Shown here: piece by piece, positions 36,261 to 45,533 of the stretch
Layout of the letters: every line of letters begins with the position of its first letter
How positions within the stretch are numbered: the first letter of the stretch is position 1
Source of the DNA: a bacterium
GTDB taxonomy: Bacteria; Bdellovibrionota_G; JALEGL01
Assembly: GCA_022763185.1 (NCBI GenBank)
Contig: JALEGL010000014.1
Coordinates: 248,001 to 312,000 of the forward strand
Length of the DNA: 64,000 bases
Reading direction: 5' to 3'
Program-made: the position numbers and the translations under genes
Notes under the pieces: generated by a model
The model's input: only the letters and a program-made list of their open reading frames with translations
Database searches by the model: none
What the model was told of the DNA's origin: nothing

Positions 36261-39200
36261 GTTCTCTGTTAAAAATAGCTTGGTTGTTAATCTTCTTGCT
36301 GTTTTTGTTACCGTGGCAGGATTACTTACAGCCTTATCAATGAATCGCGAAGCCTTTCCTTTATTCTCATTTGATATCGTTTCAATTAATACGACTTATC
36401 CTGGAGCAACTCCAGAAGAAGTTGAAAAGTTGATTACACAACCTATAGAGGAAGAATTACGCAGTATTTCAGATTTGGATAAGGTTGAATCGATATCTGC
36501 AGAAGGTTATAGCCTGATTTACGTGACGATTGATCCAGATGCAAAAAATAAAAGTAGAATTGTCACAGATATTCAACAAGCAGTGGATAGAGTAGAGGGA
36601 TTGCCCATTGATTTAGAAGATGATCCTATTGCTACTGAAATTAGAACTCAGGACAGTCCTATTATTGAGTTGGTTCTTTTTGGTGATATGAGTAGGGTTG
36701 AGTTACAAGCCCAAGCTGAAGAAATTGAAAAGCAACTGCTGGATATTTCCTTGGTAGCAGACATTCAAAAAAAGGGTTGGAAAGAGCAAGAAATCTGGGT
36801 TGAACTGAACCCAAAAAAACTTAAACGTTATCAATTGTCTATCAATGAAGTTTCTTCAGCCATTAAAGCGAGAAATATTAATGTACCGGGAGGTATATTT
36901 GATGATGGTCGAGAGGAACTTTTAGTTAGGACCAATGCTGAGTTTACTCAACCAGAGGAAATTGATGAGATTGTTATCAGAGCAAATACGTCTGGAAAAG
37001 TGATCCAGGTTAAAGATGTGGGGCAAGCGAGGTATGCTTTTGAAGACTCAGATACAACCGTACGTGTAAATGGTGAAAACTCTGTTAGTTTAGTCGTCGT
37101 TAAAAAAGCAGTAGGTGATACCATTAACTTGGTTGAGCAAGTACAAAGTGTAACGGATAACTTTATTAAAAACTCCAACTCAAACCTTCAGTACAGCTTT
37201 ATCAATGACGTTTCTGTTTACGTCAAAAGGCGTCTCAATATTTTATTAAGTAATGGCTGGATTGGCTTATTATTGGTCATTATCTCTTTATTTGTGTTTT
37301 TAAGTCCTAGGGTGGCTTTGTGGACAGCTTTAGGTTTACCCATGGCTATGGGTATGGGACTTTGGATGATGGGAATGTTTGATATTACCATCAATTTGAT
37401 ATCCATGTTTGGGCTTATTTTAATTTTGGGCATGCTGGTTGATGATAGTATTGTTGTCGCTGAAAGTATTTACAGATTTTTAGAGCAAGGTAAAAACCCA
37501 GTAGAGGCAGCCATTTTAGGAACTAAAGAGGTTGTAAAACCTGTAGTGATGACCATTTTAACCACAGTGGTTTTTTTCCTGCCCTTGGCATTCATGTCAG
37601 GAATTTTTGGTAAATTTCTAAAGCCAATACCGATTGTGGTGATTATTACTCTGTTAGCAAGCTTGGTTGAGTGTTTTATTATTTTACCTAGTCATTTAGC
37701 GGATTTTGGCGCAAGTAAAAAACAAAAAGAAAGTACCCAGAATAATACCCCTCAAGTGAAACACTATTCTAAGTGGTTTGAGAGCTTAAAGAACTTATAT
37801 GGACAGTGCATGCAAGTTATATTTAAAGGTCACTTTGTAGTTACAAGCTTATCGTTAACCATATTGATTGCTGGAATACACTATGGTTTCAAAACAACGT
37901 CAATTAACCTTTTTCCTGGTAAAGATATAGAAATCTTTTTTATAAGAGCGGAAGGTGAAGTGGGCACATCTTTAGAGTTAACTGAAAAAAAAATTGAAGC
38001 ACTTGAAGATTTAGTAAAAAAATTACCTCAAGATGAACTTAAAGATTATGCAACGCAAATTGGTTTGGTTCAGCAAGACCCTAATGATCCAGCAACTTTA
38101 AGAGGTAGCCATGTTGCCCAAGTGGCAGTTTATTTGACAGCAAAAGAAGAACGACAAAGAGAAACCAAACAGATAACCGATCAGCTGAGGAATGAAATAA
38201 AAAATGTAGAAGGCTTTAAAAGAGTATGGATTGATGAGGTTAAGCCAGGTCCACCACAAGGAAAAGCTGTGAGTTTAAGAATAAGGGGCCCTAACTTTGA
38301 GACATCAAGAGAAATTGTTAACAAAATCAAGACAGATTTGAAAAAAATTCCAGGAGTTCGTGACATTAGAGACGATTTTGAACCGGGCAAAAAAGAAGTT
38401 CAGGTTATTCTTGATGAAAAAAATATTGCCAGGGCTTCACTATCCCCGATAACTGTTGCTCAAACAGTTCGAGCAGCAGTCGATGGCGATTTGACAACTG
38501 TGATTAAAGAAGGTGAAGATGAAGTTAATGTCTTTGTAAAACTGGATGAAAATTTAAATCAGTCTTATACCACTTTGAATGATCTTTACGTTCAAAACCC
38601 TTTTGGTTTTCAAGTGCCTCTATCGAGATTAGTTTCTTTTCAAGAAGGGCAAAGCGTAAGCCAAATCAAGCATTATGACTTTAAACGAGTGGTTGGTTTA
38701 AGCGCTAATATTGATGAGGATGTAACGAGTTCAAAAGAAGTCAATGATATTATTCGTAATAAGTACAGTGACCTAGGACAGCAGTACTTCGGTTATGATT
38801 TGTTTTTTGGAGGTGAAGAAAAAGATACACAAGAGTCTTTGGATAGCCTCATGCGAGCTGCTATTTTAGCATTGATGATGGCCTTTTTTATTTTAGCGGC
38901 CGCATTCAACTCATTGTCTCAACCTCTGTTGATCTTATTGGCAATTCCTTATGGTTTGTTTGCAGCTATTTATGCTTTGAAGTTTCATGGTGAACCCTTA
39001 AGCTTTTTAGCTTTTTTAGGCTTAATTGGTTTGTCAGGTGTAACAGTGAATGACTCTGTTATCTTGATAGATTATATCAATCAAAAAAGAAAAACCTGTG
39101 AAGATAGACTTGAAGCTGTTTTGATAGCTTGCAAGACCAGATTAAGACCAGTGATTCTTACAAGTGTGACCACAGTATTAGGCTTAGCTCCAGTAGCATA

Positions 39201-39351
39201 TGGTATAGGCGGTAATGACCCATTTTTAAAACCAATGGCATTAACAATGACTTGGGGTTTAGCTTTTGGAACAATACTAACTTTAGTGTTGATTCCTTGT
39301 GCTTATTTGACTTTAGATAGCATAAGCTCTGTTTTTAAAAAGCGTAGTTAG
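36247..39351 (+). CDS. RND-family efflux transporter (AcrB/MMPL-like)
   Basis: This 1034-residue inner-membrane pump follows AcrB-type architecture: one helix, a large periplasmic loop (residues about 35-320), helices 2-6, a second loop, and a final helix block. GMLVDDSIVVAES carries the two aspartates of the proton relay in helix 4, and GVTVNDSVILIDYIN is the matching repeat. The ATG at 36247 is chosen because GAGG lies 6 bases upstream; the frame opens earlier at 36202. No periplasmic adaptor gene stands next to it, although such pumps normally need one. The gene overlaps the TolC-like gene by 14 bases. Confidence 0.9.
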   Translation: MKWIEFSVKNSLVVNLLAVFVTVAGLLTALSMNREAFPLFSFDIVSINTTYPGATPEEVEKLITQPIEEELRSISDLDKVESISAEGYSLIYVTIDPDAKNKSRIVTDIQQAVDRVEGLPIDLEDDPIATEIRTQDSPIIELVLFGDMSRVELQAQAEEIEKQLLDISLVADIQKKGWKEQEIWVELNPKKLKRYQLSINEVSSAIKARNINVPGGIFDDGREELLVRTNAEFTQPEEIDEIVIRANTSGKVIQVKDVGQARYAFEDSDTTVRVNGENSVSLVVVKKAVGDTINLVEQVQSVTDNFIKNSNSNLQYSFINDVSVYVKRRLNILLSNGWIGLLLVIISLFVFLSPRVALWTALGLPMAMGMGLWMMGMFDITINLISMFGLILILGMLVDDSIVVAESIYRFLEQGKNPVEAAILGTKEVVKPVVMTILTTVVFFLPLAFMSGIFGKFLKPIPIVVIITLLASLVECFIILPSHLADFGASKKQKESTQNNTPQVKHYSKWFESLKNLYGQCMQVIFKGHFVVTSLSLTILIAGIHYGFKTTSINLFPGKDIEIFFIRAEGEVGTSLELTEKKIEALEDLVKKLPQDELKDYATQIGLVQQDPNDPATLRGSHVAQVAVYLTAKEERQRETKQITDQLRNEIKNVEGFKRVWIDEVKPGPPQGKAVSLRIRGPNFETSREIVNKIKTDLKKIPGVRDIRDDFEPGKKEVQVILDEKNIARASLSPITVAQTVRAAVDGDLTTVIKEGEDEVNVFVKLDENLNQSYTTLNDLYVQNPFGFQVPLSRLVSFQEGQSVSQIKHYDFKRVVGLSANIDEDVTSSKEVNDIIRNKYSDLGQQYFGYDLFFGGEEKDTQESLDSLMRAAILALMMAFFILAAAFNSLSQPLLILLAIPYGLFAAIYALKFHGEPLSFLAFLGLIGLSGVTVNDSVILIDYINQKRKTCEDRLEAVLIACKTRLRPVILTSVTTVLGLAPVAYGIGGNDPFLKPMALTMTWGLAFGTILTLVLIPCAYLTLDSISSVFKKRS

Positions 39352-39438
39352 GGGTTTTAGCTTTTAGAATAGTTTTTTTAATACAAAATCATTGTTCAAT
39401 TATGCTTTGCTGGAGCTATGATAGTTTTTATAATGTAC

Positions 39439-41106
39439 TTAAAGCTTATAAATGTCGTAGTTTGGATTCCACATTTTTGCTTCTATTACGTCACGGCTTT
39501 TGCTATTGAATGGGTTACGATTGATTCCCAGTCTATCTGCTTCTTCCCATACTCTGTAAGCAATGTTTTTACTTGTTTCTCTTAATTTTGAAAGAGGGGG
39601 GAGTAACTTTCCTTGATCTATATCTTCTTGAGTCATCATTTCACCAATGGCTTTTGCAGCAACCGTGAACATTCCTTCAGTGATGGTTCTGGTACCAGAT
39701 ACAATTGCGCCTAAGCCAATTCCAGGAAAAACATAAACATTATTGCCTTGGCTTATGGTGTAGCTTTTATTTTTATACTCAACTTTTCCAAAAGGACTTC
39801 CTGTTGCTACAATCGCTTTACCATCTGACCATTCTATCAAATCTTGTGGTGTAGCTTCAGAGTTTGTGTTGGGATTTGAAAACGGAAAAATAATAGGATG
39901 CTCAGTGTAACTAAGCATTGAATGAACAATGGTCTTATTAATTAAACCTTTTTGACCAGAGGTCCCAATAATAATAGTAGGTTTATATTTATTAACCAAA
40001 CTTTCAAGATTGTTTAAATCTTCAGTTTCAATGGTAAAATGCTCTTGTGTTAACTTTGACCATGCAAGCGGTTGCTTTTCTTCATCATGGTTTGGACCTT
40101 CAACCAATAAACCTTTGCTATCAGTCAGTGCAATACGACTATTGATTTCAGATTTGTTTAGTTTTTTAAAGTTATAGTACTGTTTTAACAAGTCTGCTAT
40201 GCCAAGACCAGCAGCACCAGCACCAACAATGAGAACTCTGTGGTCAATTAATTTGGTTTTTGTTTTTTTACAGGCAGAGCGCATACAAGCCATGGCAACG
40301 GCAGCTGTACCTTGAATATCATCATTAAAGTTTGGAATTCTATTTTTATGTCTTTTTAAGAGCATTGAGGCATTTTCTTTTCTAAAATCTTCCCATTGAA
40401 TCAACGCTTTTGGAAAAACTTGCTTAACAGCAAAAACAAACTCATCCAGCACCTCTTTGTATTCATTGCCCTCAATTCTTTTATTTGGCCAACCAAGATA
40501 CTTTTTATCGTTAAGGAGCTCTTGGTTGTTGGTTCCCACATCTAAACTTATGGCTAAAGTTTGTGAGGGATGAATGCCGGCTGCAATAACATACAAAGCC
40601 AATTTGCCAATAGGGATACCCATCCCACCAGCCCCTAAATCACCCAAGCCTAATATTCTTTCATTATCGGTGACAACAATTAAGCGAATATTTTTGTTAG
40701 GATAGTTTTCTAACGTTTCTAAAATATTACCTTTGTGATCAGGTGTAATCCAAAGTCCTTGCATTTGACGATATATATGACTAAATTTTTGACAGGCTTT
40801 GCCTACGGTAGGCGTATAAACAATAGGCATCAGTTCATTGAGGTGGTTGCTAAGTACTTTATAATAAAGCGTTTCATTGCGGTTTTGTAAAGCAACCAGA
40901 GCAATATGTTTATCTAAATCTGAAGATTTTTTTTGAATTTCATCGTATATTCTTTGGCACTGCTCATCCAAAGTACTCACTCTATGCGGCAGTAGTCCAT
41001 TAAGCTTAAAATTTTTTCTTTCTTCTTGAGTGAAGGCTGTTCCTTTATTGAGTTTAGGATTACTTAATAAGGCAGTACCAAAACTCGTTATTTTAATGGT
41101 TTTCAT
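39439..41106 (-). CDS. NAD-dependent malic enzyme
   Basis: This enzyme of about 555 residues oxidatively decarboxylates malate to pyruvate. The long-form pattern is present: LNELMPIVYTPTVGKACQ, RIYDEIQKKSSDLDKHIALVALQ, GLGDLGAGGMGIPIGKLALY, and VGAGAAGLGIADLL (NAD site). Metal-site residues lie in QWEDFRKENA and NDDIQGTAAVAMA. It is the long eukaryote/SfcA type (about 560 residues), not the short MaeB. The start is set at 41106 because TGGAGT lies 6 bases upstream; the earlier ATG at 41118 has no ribosome site. Confidence 0.93.
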   Translation of the reverse strand: MKTIKITSFGTALLSNPKLNKGTAFTQEERKNFKLNGLLPHRVSTLDEQCQRIYDEIQKKSSDLDKHIALVALQNRNETLYYKVLSNHLNELMPIVYTPTVGKACQKFSHIYRQMQGLWITPDHKGNILETLENYPNKNIRLIVVTDNERILGLGDLGAGGMGIPIGKLALYVIAAGIHPSQTLAISLDVGTNNQELLNDKKYLGWPNKRIEGNEYKEVLDEFVFAVKQVFPKALIQWEDFRKENASMLLKRHKNRIPNFNDDIQGTAAVAMACMRSACKKTKTKLIDHRVLIVGAGAAGLGIADLLKQYYNFKKLNKSEINSRIALTDSKGLLVEGPNHDEEKQPLAWSKLTQEHFTIETEDLNNLESLVNKYKPTIIIGTSGQKGLINKTIVHSMLSYTEHPIIFPFSNPNTNSEATPQDLIEWSDGKAIVATGSPFGKVEYKNKSYTISQGNNVYVFPGIGLGAIVSGTRTITEGMFTVAAKAIGEMMTQEDIDQGKLLPPLSKLRETSKNIAYRVWEEADRLGINRNPFNSKSRDVIEAKMWNPNYDIYKL

Positions 41107-41165
41107 CAATGACTCCATTTATAATATTCAGCAAATTATTATATCCATATAAAAATGCTGTGTTT

Positions 41166-42737
41166 TTATTTGATTAATGAATCGTTAGACATAACATGTT
41201 TGTATATTGAAGGAAATGGCTTTTTGAGTAAGGCTCCTTTTTCTATTTGTGGGTAAAGTTCTTCATAGTTTTTAACATGACTCAAATCTATTCGCCTAAA
41301 TATATGTTTTGGACTGAGTTGATCAGGGCTTTCTAATCCCATTGAGCTTAAGAGCTCACCAAAAGACTTTAAGGTTTCTCTGTGGTACTCGGCAACACGT
41401 TTTGACTTAAGTTCTACATCTAAGCCTTTAACCAAATTAGGTTTTTGGGTGGCAACACCTGTTGGACAAGTGTTATTATTACATTTAAGGGCTTGGATAC
41501 AGCCAATCGCAAGCATCATAGCTCGGGCGCTATAACAAGCATCAGCACCCAAGGCAATTAATTTAACCATATGAAAACTAGTGAGTACCTTGCCAGAAGC
41601 TAAAACCTTAATTTTATCTCTTAAATCAAAACCCAATAAGGTTTGGTGCGCAAAAACCAAACCATCTATCAAAGGCATCCCTACAGAGTTTGTGTATTCA
41701 ATAGGAGCAGCACCTGTTCCTCCTTCTCCACCATCAATAGCAAAGTAATCTGGATAAATTCCAGTTTTTAAAATACTTTTACAAATATCAATAAACTCAC
41801 TTGGCTTACCAATACAAAGTTTTATGCCAACGGGTTTTCCTGAGCTATACTCTCTAAGTTGTTGAACGAAATGAAGCATTTCATCGGTATTTGAAAATGC
41901 TGAATGTGAAGGTGGTGACAAAACATCTTGCCCCATAGGAACATTACGTATTTTGGCTAATTCTGGAGTAAGTTTTTTTGCAGGCAGTATCCCTCCATGC
42001 CCAGGCTTAGCACCTTGTGATAATTTGATTTCTATGGCTTTTATGTTGGGGTGATTGGCTTGCTCTTTAAAACTTTCTGCGCAAAACAAGCCACCTTCTT
42101 TACGAGCACCAAAGTAACCTGTCCCAATTTGCCAAATTAAATCGCCACCATGCTTTAAATGATAAGGAGAAACCCCACCTTCACCGGTATTATGAGCAAA
42201 ATTTCCAATTTGTGCACCTTTATTTAAAGCCATGATTGCATGACTGCTCAAGGAGCCATAGCTCATGGCAGAAATATTAAGTAAACTCATTGGGTAAGGT
42301 TGTTTGCATTGGTGGTTACCCAGTTCAAATTTAAAGTTATGTTTATGAAAAGGTTTAGTGAAAATAGAATGACTGACCCATTCATAGCCTTCTTCGTATA
42401 CATCTCTTTTTGTTCCAAAAGGAACAGTATCCAGTTGATCTTTAGAGCGTTGATAGACAACAGACCTGTATTCTCTATTGATAGGGCTTCCATTGGTTTC
42501 AGACTCAATAAAGTATTGACTGATTTCAGGACGGATACTTTCAAATAAATACCTGAAATGACCAAGGATTGGAAAATTTCTAAGTATGGTATGTTTTTTT
42601 TGCATAACATCGTAGAGTGCAATCAGTGTTAAAGGAACCAAAAGATAAAGTAGTCCAAAGTACCCTTCAGATAGTTTACTTAATAAAAATATCAAAAGAT
42701 ACAAGAGGGCAATAACGGTAAATATCCAAAGTCTCAT
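41166..42737 (-). CDS. Membrane-anchored FMN-binding glutamate synthase-family protein
   Basis: This 523-residue protein has two N-terminal membrane helices (residues about 3-45) and a glutamate-synthase central FMN domain. The FMN site is seen as LLNISAMSYGSLSSHAIMALN, EGGVSPYHLKHGGDLIWQIG, and SQGAKPGHGGILPAKKL. DGGEGGTGAAPIEY and a cysteine cluster CNNNTCPTG near residue 425 suggest an Fe-S site. No amidotransferase domain is present, so it is not a complete GltB; the reaction is unknown for this family. It lies 47 bases upstream of malic enzyme on the same strand. Confidence 0.85.
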   Translation of the reverse strand: MRLWIFTVIALLYLLIFLLSKLSEGYFGLLYLLVPLTLIALYDVMQKKHTILRNFPILGHFRYLFESIRPEISQYFIESETNGSPINREYRSVVYQRSKDQLDTVPFGTKRDVYEEGYEWVSHSIFTKPFHKHNFKFELGNHQCKQPYPMSLLNISAMSYGSLSSHAIMALNKGAQIGNFAHNTGEGGVSPYHLKHGGDLIWQIGTGYFGARKEGGLFCAESFKEQANHPNIKAIEIKLSQGAKPGHGGILPAKKLTPELAKIRNVPMGQDVLSPPSHSAFSNTDEMLHFVQQLREYSSGKPVGIKLCIGKPSEFIDICKSILKTGIYPDYFAIDGGEGGTGAAPIEYTNSVGMPLIDGLVFAHQTLLGFDLRDKIKVLASGKVLTSFHMVKLIALGADACYSARAMMLAIGCIQALKCNNNTCPTGVATQKPNLVKGLDVELKSKRVAEYHRETLKSFGELLSSMGLESPDQLSPKHIFRRIDLSHVKNYEELYPQIEKGALLKKPFPSIYKHVMSNDSLIK

Positions 42738-42747
42738 AGAAGCTATT

Positions 42748-42774
42748 GATGTATGACTTAAGTGTTCTTGTCAA
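42748..42774 (-). promoter_or_regulatory. Candidate promoter of the glutamate-synthase-like gene
   Basis: On the minus strand a perfect TTGACA (42774-42769) is followed after 15 bases by TACATC (42753-42748). The ATG is 10 bases past the -10 element, so the leader would be only a few bases. The spacing is short and the -10 weak. Confidence 0.4.
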
Positions 42775-42872
42775 AAATTTATGATCAGGACTAATAAAAT
42801 TATAAGTTTAAAAAATAAATATAATTTATTTAAATTGTTGACGTATAAAAAAAATTACGATTAGCAAGTTGA

Positions 42873-44771
42873 ATGCAAAAAAATCAAATTAAAGAGTTTT
42901 CATTATTTTCAGTTTTTTTAGGTATCATTTTATCTATTGTGATGGGAGCGGCCAACGTTTACCTTGGTTTAAAGGTGGGGATGACGGTTAGCGCATCGAT
43001 TCCAGCAGCAGTTATTGCTTTAGGAATATTGCGAGGCATATTTAGAAGAAAGTCAATTTTAGAAGCCAATTTGGTTCAGACATCTGCTTCGGCTGGAGAG
43101 TCTTTGGCTGCGGGTGTTATTTTTACAATGCCAGCCTTAATACTGATTGGTATATGGACAGAGTTTGATTTTTGGACCACAACTTTAGTCAGTATGACCG
43201 GAGGTTTATTAGGAATTTTATTCATGATTCCTATGCGTAAAGTTTTTGTGGTTGAGTCTAATGAATTAAAGTATCCCGAGGGTGTCGCTTGTGCTGAAAT
43301 ACTTACTGCTAGTGAAGACGATGATGAAGATAGCGCATCTAATTTAAAGATGCTTTTTGCTGCTGTTGGTATTGGTGGACTTTTTGAGTTTGGTAAAAAG
43401 TTTTTCCATATTATATCTTCCACAGTAGAAGGCGCGGCCATTTTTGGTAAAAAACTGTTTTGTTTTGGTTTTGATGTTTCACCTGCCTTGATCGGTGTTG
43501 GTTATATTGTGGGTTTATCGGTTGCAACGCAGGTTTTTTTGGGTGGCTGTATAGGTTGGTTGATAGCAATACCCGTCATTTCAAATGTTGACCCCTCACA
43601 GTTGGATGGTTCTGCAATAGATATGGCGTATGGTCTTTGGAGTACAAAAATACGATACATCGGTGTTGGAGCAATGATTGTTGGAGGTGTTGCATCAATT
43701 TTTAAAGTGCGGCACAGTATGGTAGATGCTGTTAAGGAACTTTTTGCCCAGATGTCGAATTTATCAAATTCAGAAAATGTTCCTGAAACAGAAAAAAATA
43801 TTCCTGGTAAAGCGATTATCGCATTAACTGTTGCAACCTTGCTTACTGTGGCAGGTACATATTATCAACTGCTGAACCATGATATTAAAATAACCCTGCT
43901 CACAACGATGATTATATTTGTTGCATCTTTCTTTTTTACTGCTGTGGCTAGTTATATTGTAGGCTTGGTAGGTAACTCCAACAGTCCTGTTTCCGGTATG
44001 ACAATAACTGCAGTATTGATGACAGGGCTTCTTCTATATGTTTTTGGTTTTACCGGAACTCAAGGTATTGTTGCGGTGTTAGTTGTAGCGGGTGTTGTTT
44101 GTTGTGTGTGTTGTACTGCTGGAGATGTTTGTAATGATCTGAAAACAGGACAACTGGTGGGAGCGAGCCCAAGAAAACAACAATGGATGCAGATTATCGG
44201 TGTTGTTGTTGCGTCTTTTGTGATGGCGCCAGTTTTAACAGCCATCCATGAAGGCTCTATTAATGCCGGTACTGGCGGAATTGGTGGAAAAGATTTACCT
44301 GCGCCTCAAGCGGGTCTTTTTGCTTCTTTAGCAGAAGGTTTTTTTGGTGATGTTGCATTACCATGGGACTATATCGCTGCAGGTGCCATCATAGCGGTCT
44401 TAATTTTGGTTGCTAATAAACTTTTTGAGGCCAGTAAAAGCTCTATTCAGTTGTACGTTATGCCTGTCGCTGTAGGAATTTACTTGCCTGTTGGTATCTC
44501 TGTTCCCATTATGTTGGGTGGAGTTATGCATTACTTGGTTTCTAAAGCAGGAAATAATAATAAACAAGGTCTTAAAAAGGGAACCTTGATATCATCAGGG
44601 TTGATTGCTGGGGAATCACTCATGGGGGTTATTTTAGCCATCTTCGCCTATAAGAATATAACAGGGCCAGCATGGGATGTTTCTCAAACGCTTACAGCAA
44701 TATTGGGGACTGTGGTGACATTTGGTGTAGCTTATTGGATTTATAAAGCATCTAAAACAGATAAAGCCTAA
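42873..44771 (+). CDS. OPT-family oligopeptide transporter
   Basis: This 632-residue membrane protein has about fifteen hydrophobic segments. OPT hallmarks are the N-terminal VYLGLKVGMTVSASIPAAVIALG and NLVQTSASAGESLAAGVIFT, the ELKYPEGVACAEIL loop and a second NSPVSGMTITAV region. CCTAGDVCNDLKTGQLVGASP is the conserved loop of the bacterial branch. Substrates in this family are small peptides or metal chelates. No ribosome site is seen; a TTGACG box lies 35 bases before the ATG, but its -10 is poor. A decayed toxin-antitoxin pair follows it. Confidence 0.9.
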   Translation: MQKNQIKEFSLFSVFLGIILSIVMGAANVYLGLKVGMTVSASIPAAVIALGILRGIFRRKSILEANLVQTSASAGESLAAGVIFTMPALILIGIWTEFDFWTTTLVSMTGGLLGILFMIPMRKVFVVESNELKYPEGVACAEILTASEDDDEDSASNLKMLFAAVGIGGLFEFGKKFFHIISSTVEGAAIFGKKLFCFGFDVSPALIGVGYIVGLSVATQVFLGGCIGWLIAIPVISNVDPSQLDGSAIDMAYGLWSTKIRYIGVGAMIVGGVASIFKVRHSMVDAVKELFAQMSNLSNSENVPETEKNIPGKAIIALTVATLLTVAGTYYQLLNHDIKITLLTTMIIFVASFFFTAVASYIVGLVGNSNSPVSGMTITAVLMTGLLLYVFGFTGTQGIVAVLVVAGVVCCVCCTAGDVCNDLKTGQLVGASPRKQQWMQIIGVVVASFVMAPVLTAIHEGSINAGTGGIGGKDLPAPQAGLFASLAEGFFGDVALPWDYIAAGAIIAVLILVANKLFEASKSSIQLYVMPVAVGIYLPVGISVPIMLGGVMHYLVSKAGNNNKQGLKKGTLISSGLIAGESLMGVILAIFAYKNITGPAWDVSQTLTAILGTVVTFGVAYWIYKASKTDKA

Positions 44772-44780
44772 AAAAACTAA

Positions 44781-45065
44781 ATCTACTTAAACCGATTTAT
44801 AAAGATTTTAGGAGAGCGTTTTGAAGCCTATAGAAGGACTCAATTAATGCAAGATCAAGATGTGTTTGATAAAGGCGAGGTTAAAAAAAATGCCTTGGCT
44901 AATTTTAAAAAAGGAATAAATACATCTTTATCTACTTAACTTTATAAAATCCTTAGAGGTGGAGGCTTGTTAGGCTTTTTAGAGCCCCTCGTTCCTGGAG
45001 TTGAAACCTTTAGCCCAATTCATGAAATAAAAACCAACAAAAAGAACTCTTGCAAGAATACATAA
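44781..45065 (+). pseudogene. Remnant of a HipB-like (XRE) antitoxin gene
   Basis: One reading frame across this stretch, broken only by a TAA at 44937-44939, spells an XRE helix-turn-helix antitoxin: LGERFEAYRRTQLM, KKNALANFKKGINTSLST, then after the stop LYKILRGGGLLGFLEPLVP and FSPIHEIK. The order (LGxRxxxxR, xALxNxxxGxxxSL, LxxxLRxxGLL, LVPxxxxSPxxxxK) matches antitoxins that accompany HipA toxins. There is no start codon at the expected place. It lies directly before a HipA remnant, which supports the reading. The sequence is decayed, so no function is expected. Confidence 0.7.
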
Positions 45066-45103
45066 GAAAAGTCAAACACAGGACAAAAAGTTTCAGTCGG
45101 GAG

Positions 45104-45513
45104 ATGAAGAGTGACACCACCTCGCAGTATTCATCTTTGGAACCATTGGAGCTGTTTCACATAAAAAGAATGACAAACGTACAGCTCTATTTGAATATCA
45201 TCCTGATATTTTAAACTCCAATATTCAACTTTCGCCAGTAAGTATGCCGCTTAGGAAAAATATACGCTCTTTTCCTGATACAAGTCAAAGAACATTCAAA
45301 GGCTTACCTGGCATTTCAATAGACAGTTTATTTGATAAATTTTTTAATCAGTTGATAGATCAGCATATGGCCAGTAAAGGTTATACTCTCAATGAGATAG
45401 TGCAATTGATCGACTATTGTATGTTGGGGTAGAGAGGCATGGGAGTGCTTGAATATCAACCGGCTCTCAATATAGATAGTGATCAATACTATACAGGAAC
45501 AGATGGATTGTAA
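45104..45513 (+). pseudogene. Truncated, decayed HipA-like toxin kinase gene
   Basis: Reading from an ATG at 45104, then shifting frame by one base before 45127, gives VFIFGTIGAVSHKKNDKRT, FEYHPDILNSNIQLSPVSMPLR, TFKGLPGISIDSLFDKFFNQ and, after an in-frame TAG at 45430-45432, RGMGVLEYQPALNI. These match the N-terminal part of HipA proteins (SPLxMPL, TFKGLPGxxxDSLPDKF, GxRGMGALEYxPA). The frame ends at 45513 and the kinase domain is missing. A frameshift, an internal stop and truncation together mark a dead gene. It lies just after the antitoxin remnant. Confidence 0.8.
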
Positions 45514-45533
45514 TTCTAACTAAAAACAACAAA

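Noticed and set aside
39352-39438. Weak hairpin (AAAAGC/GCTTTT) followed by T after the RND gene
   Set aside because: Only six pairs and a long loop; not reported as a terminator.
42838-42866. TTGACG box before the OPT gene as another leaderless promoter
   Set aside because: The distance to the ATG is right, but the -10 (TTAGCA) matches only one or two of six positions.
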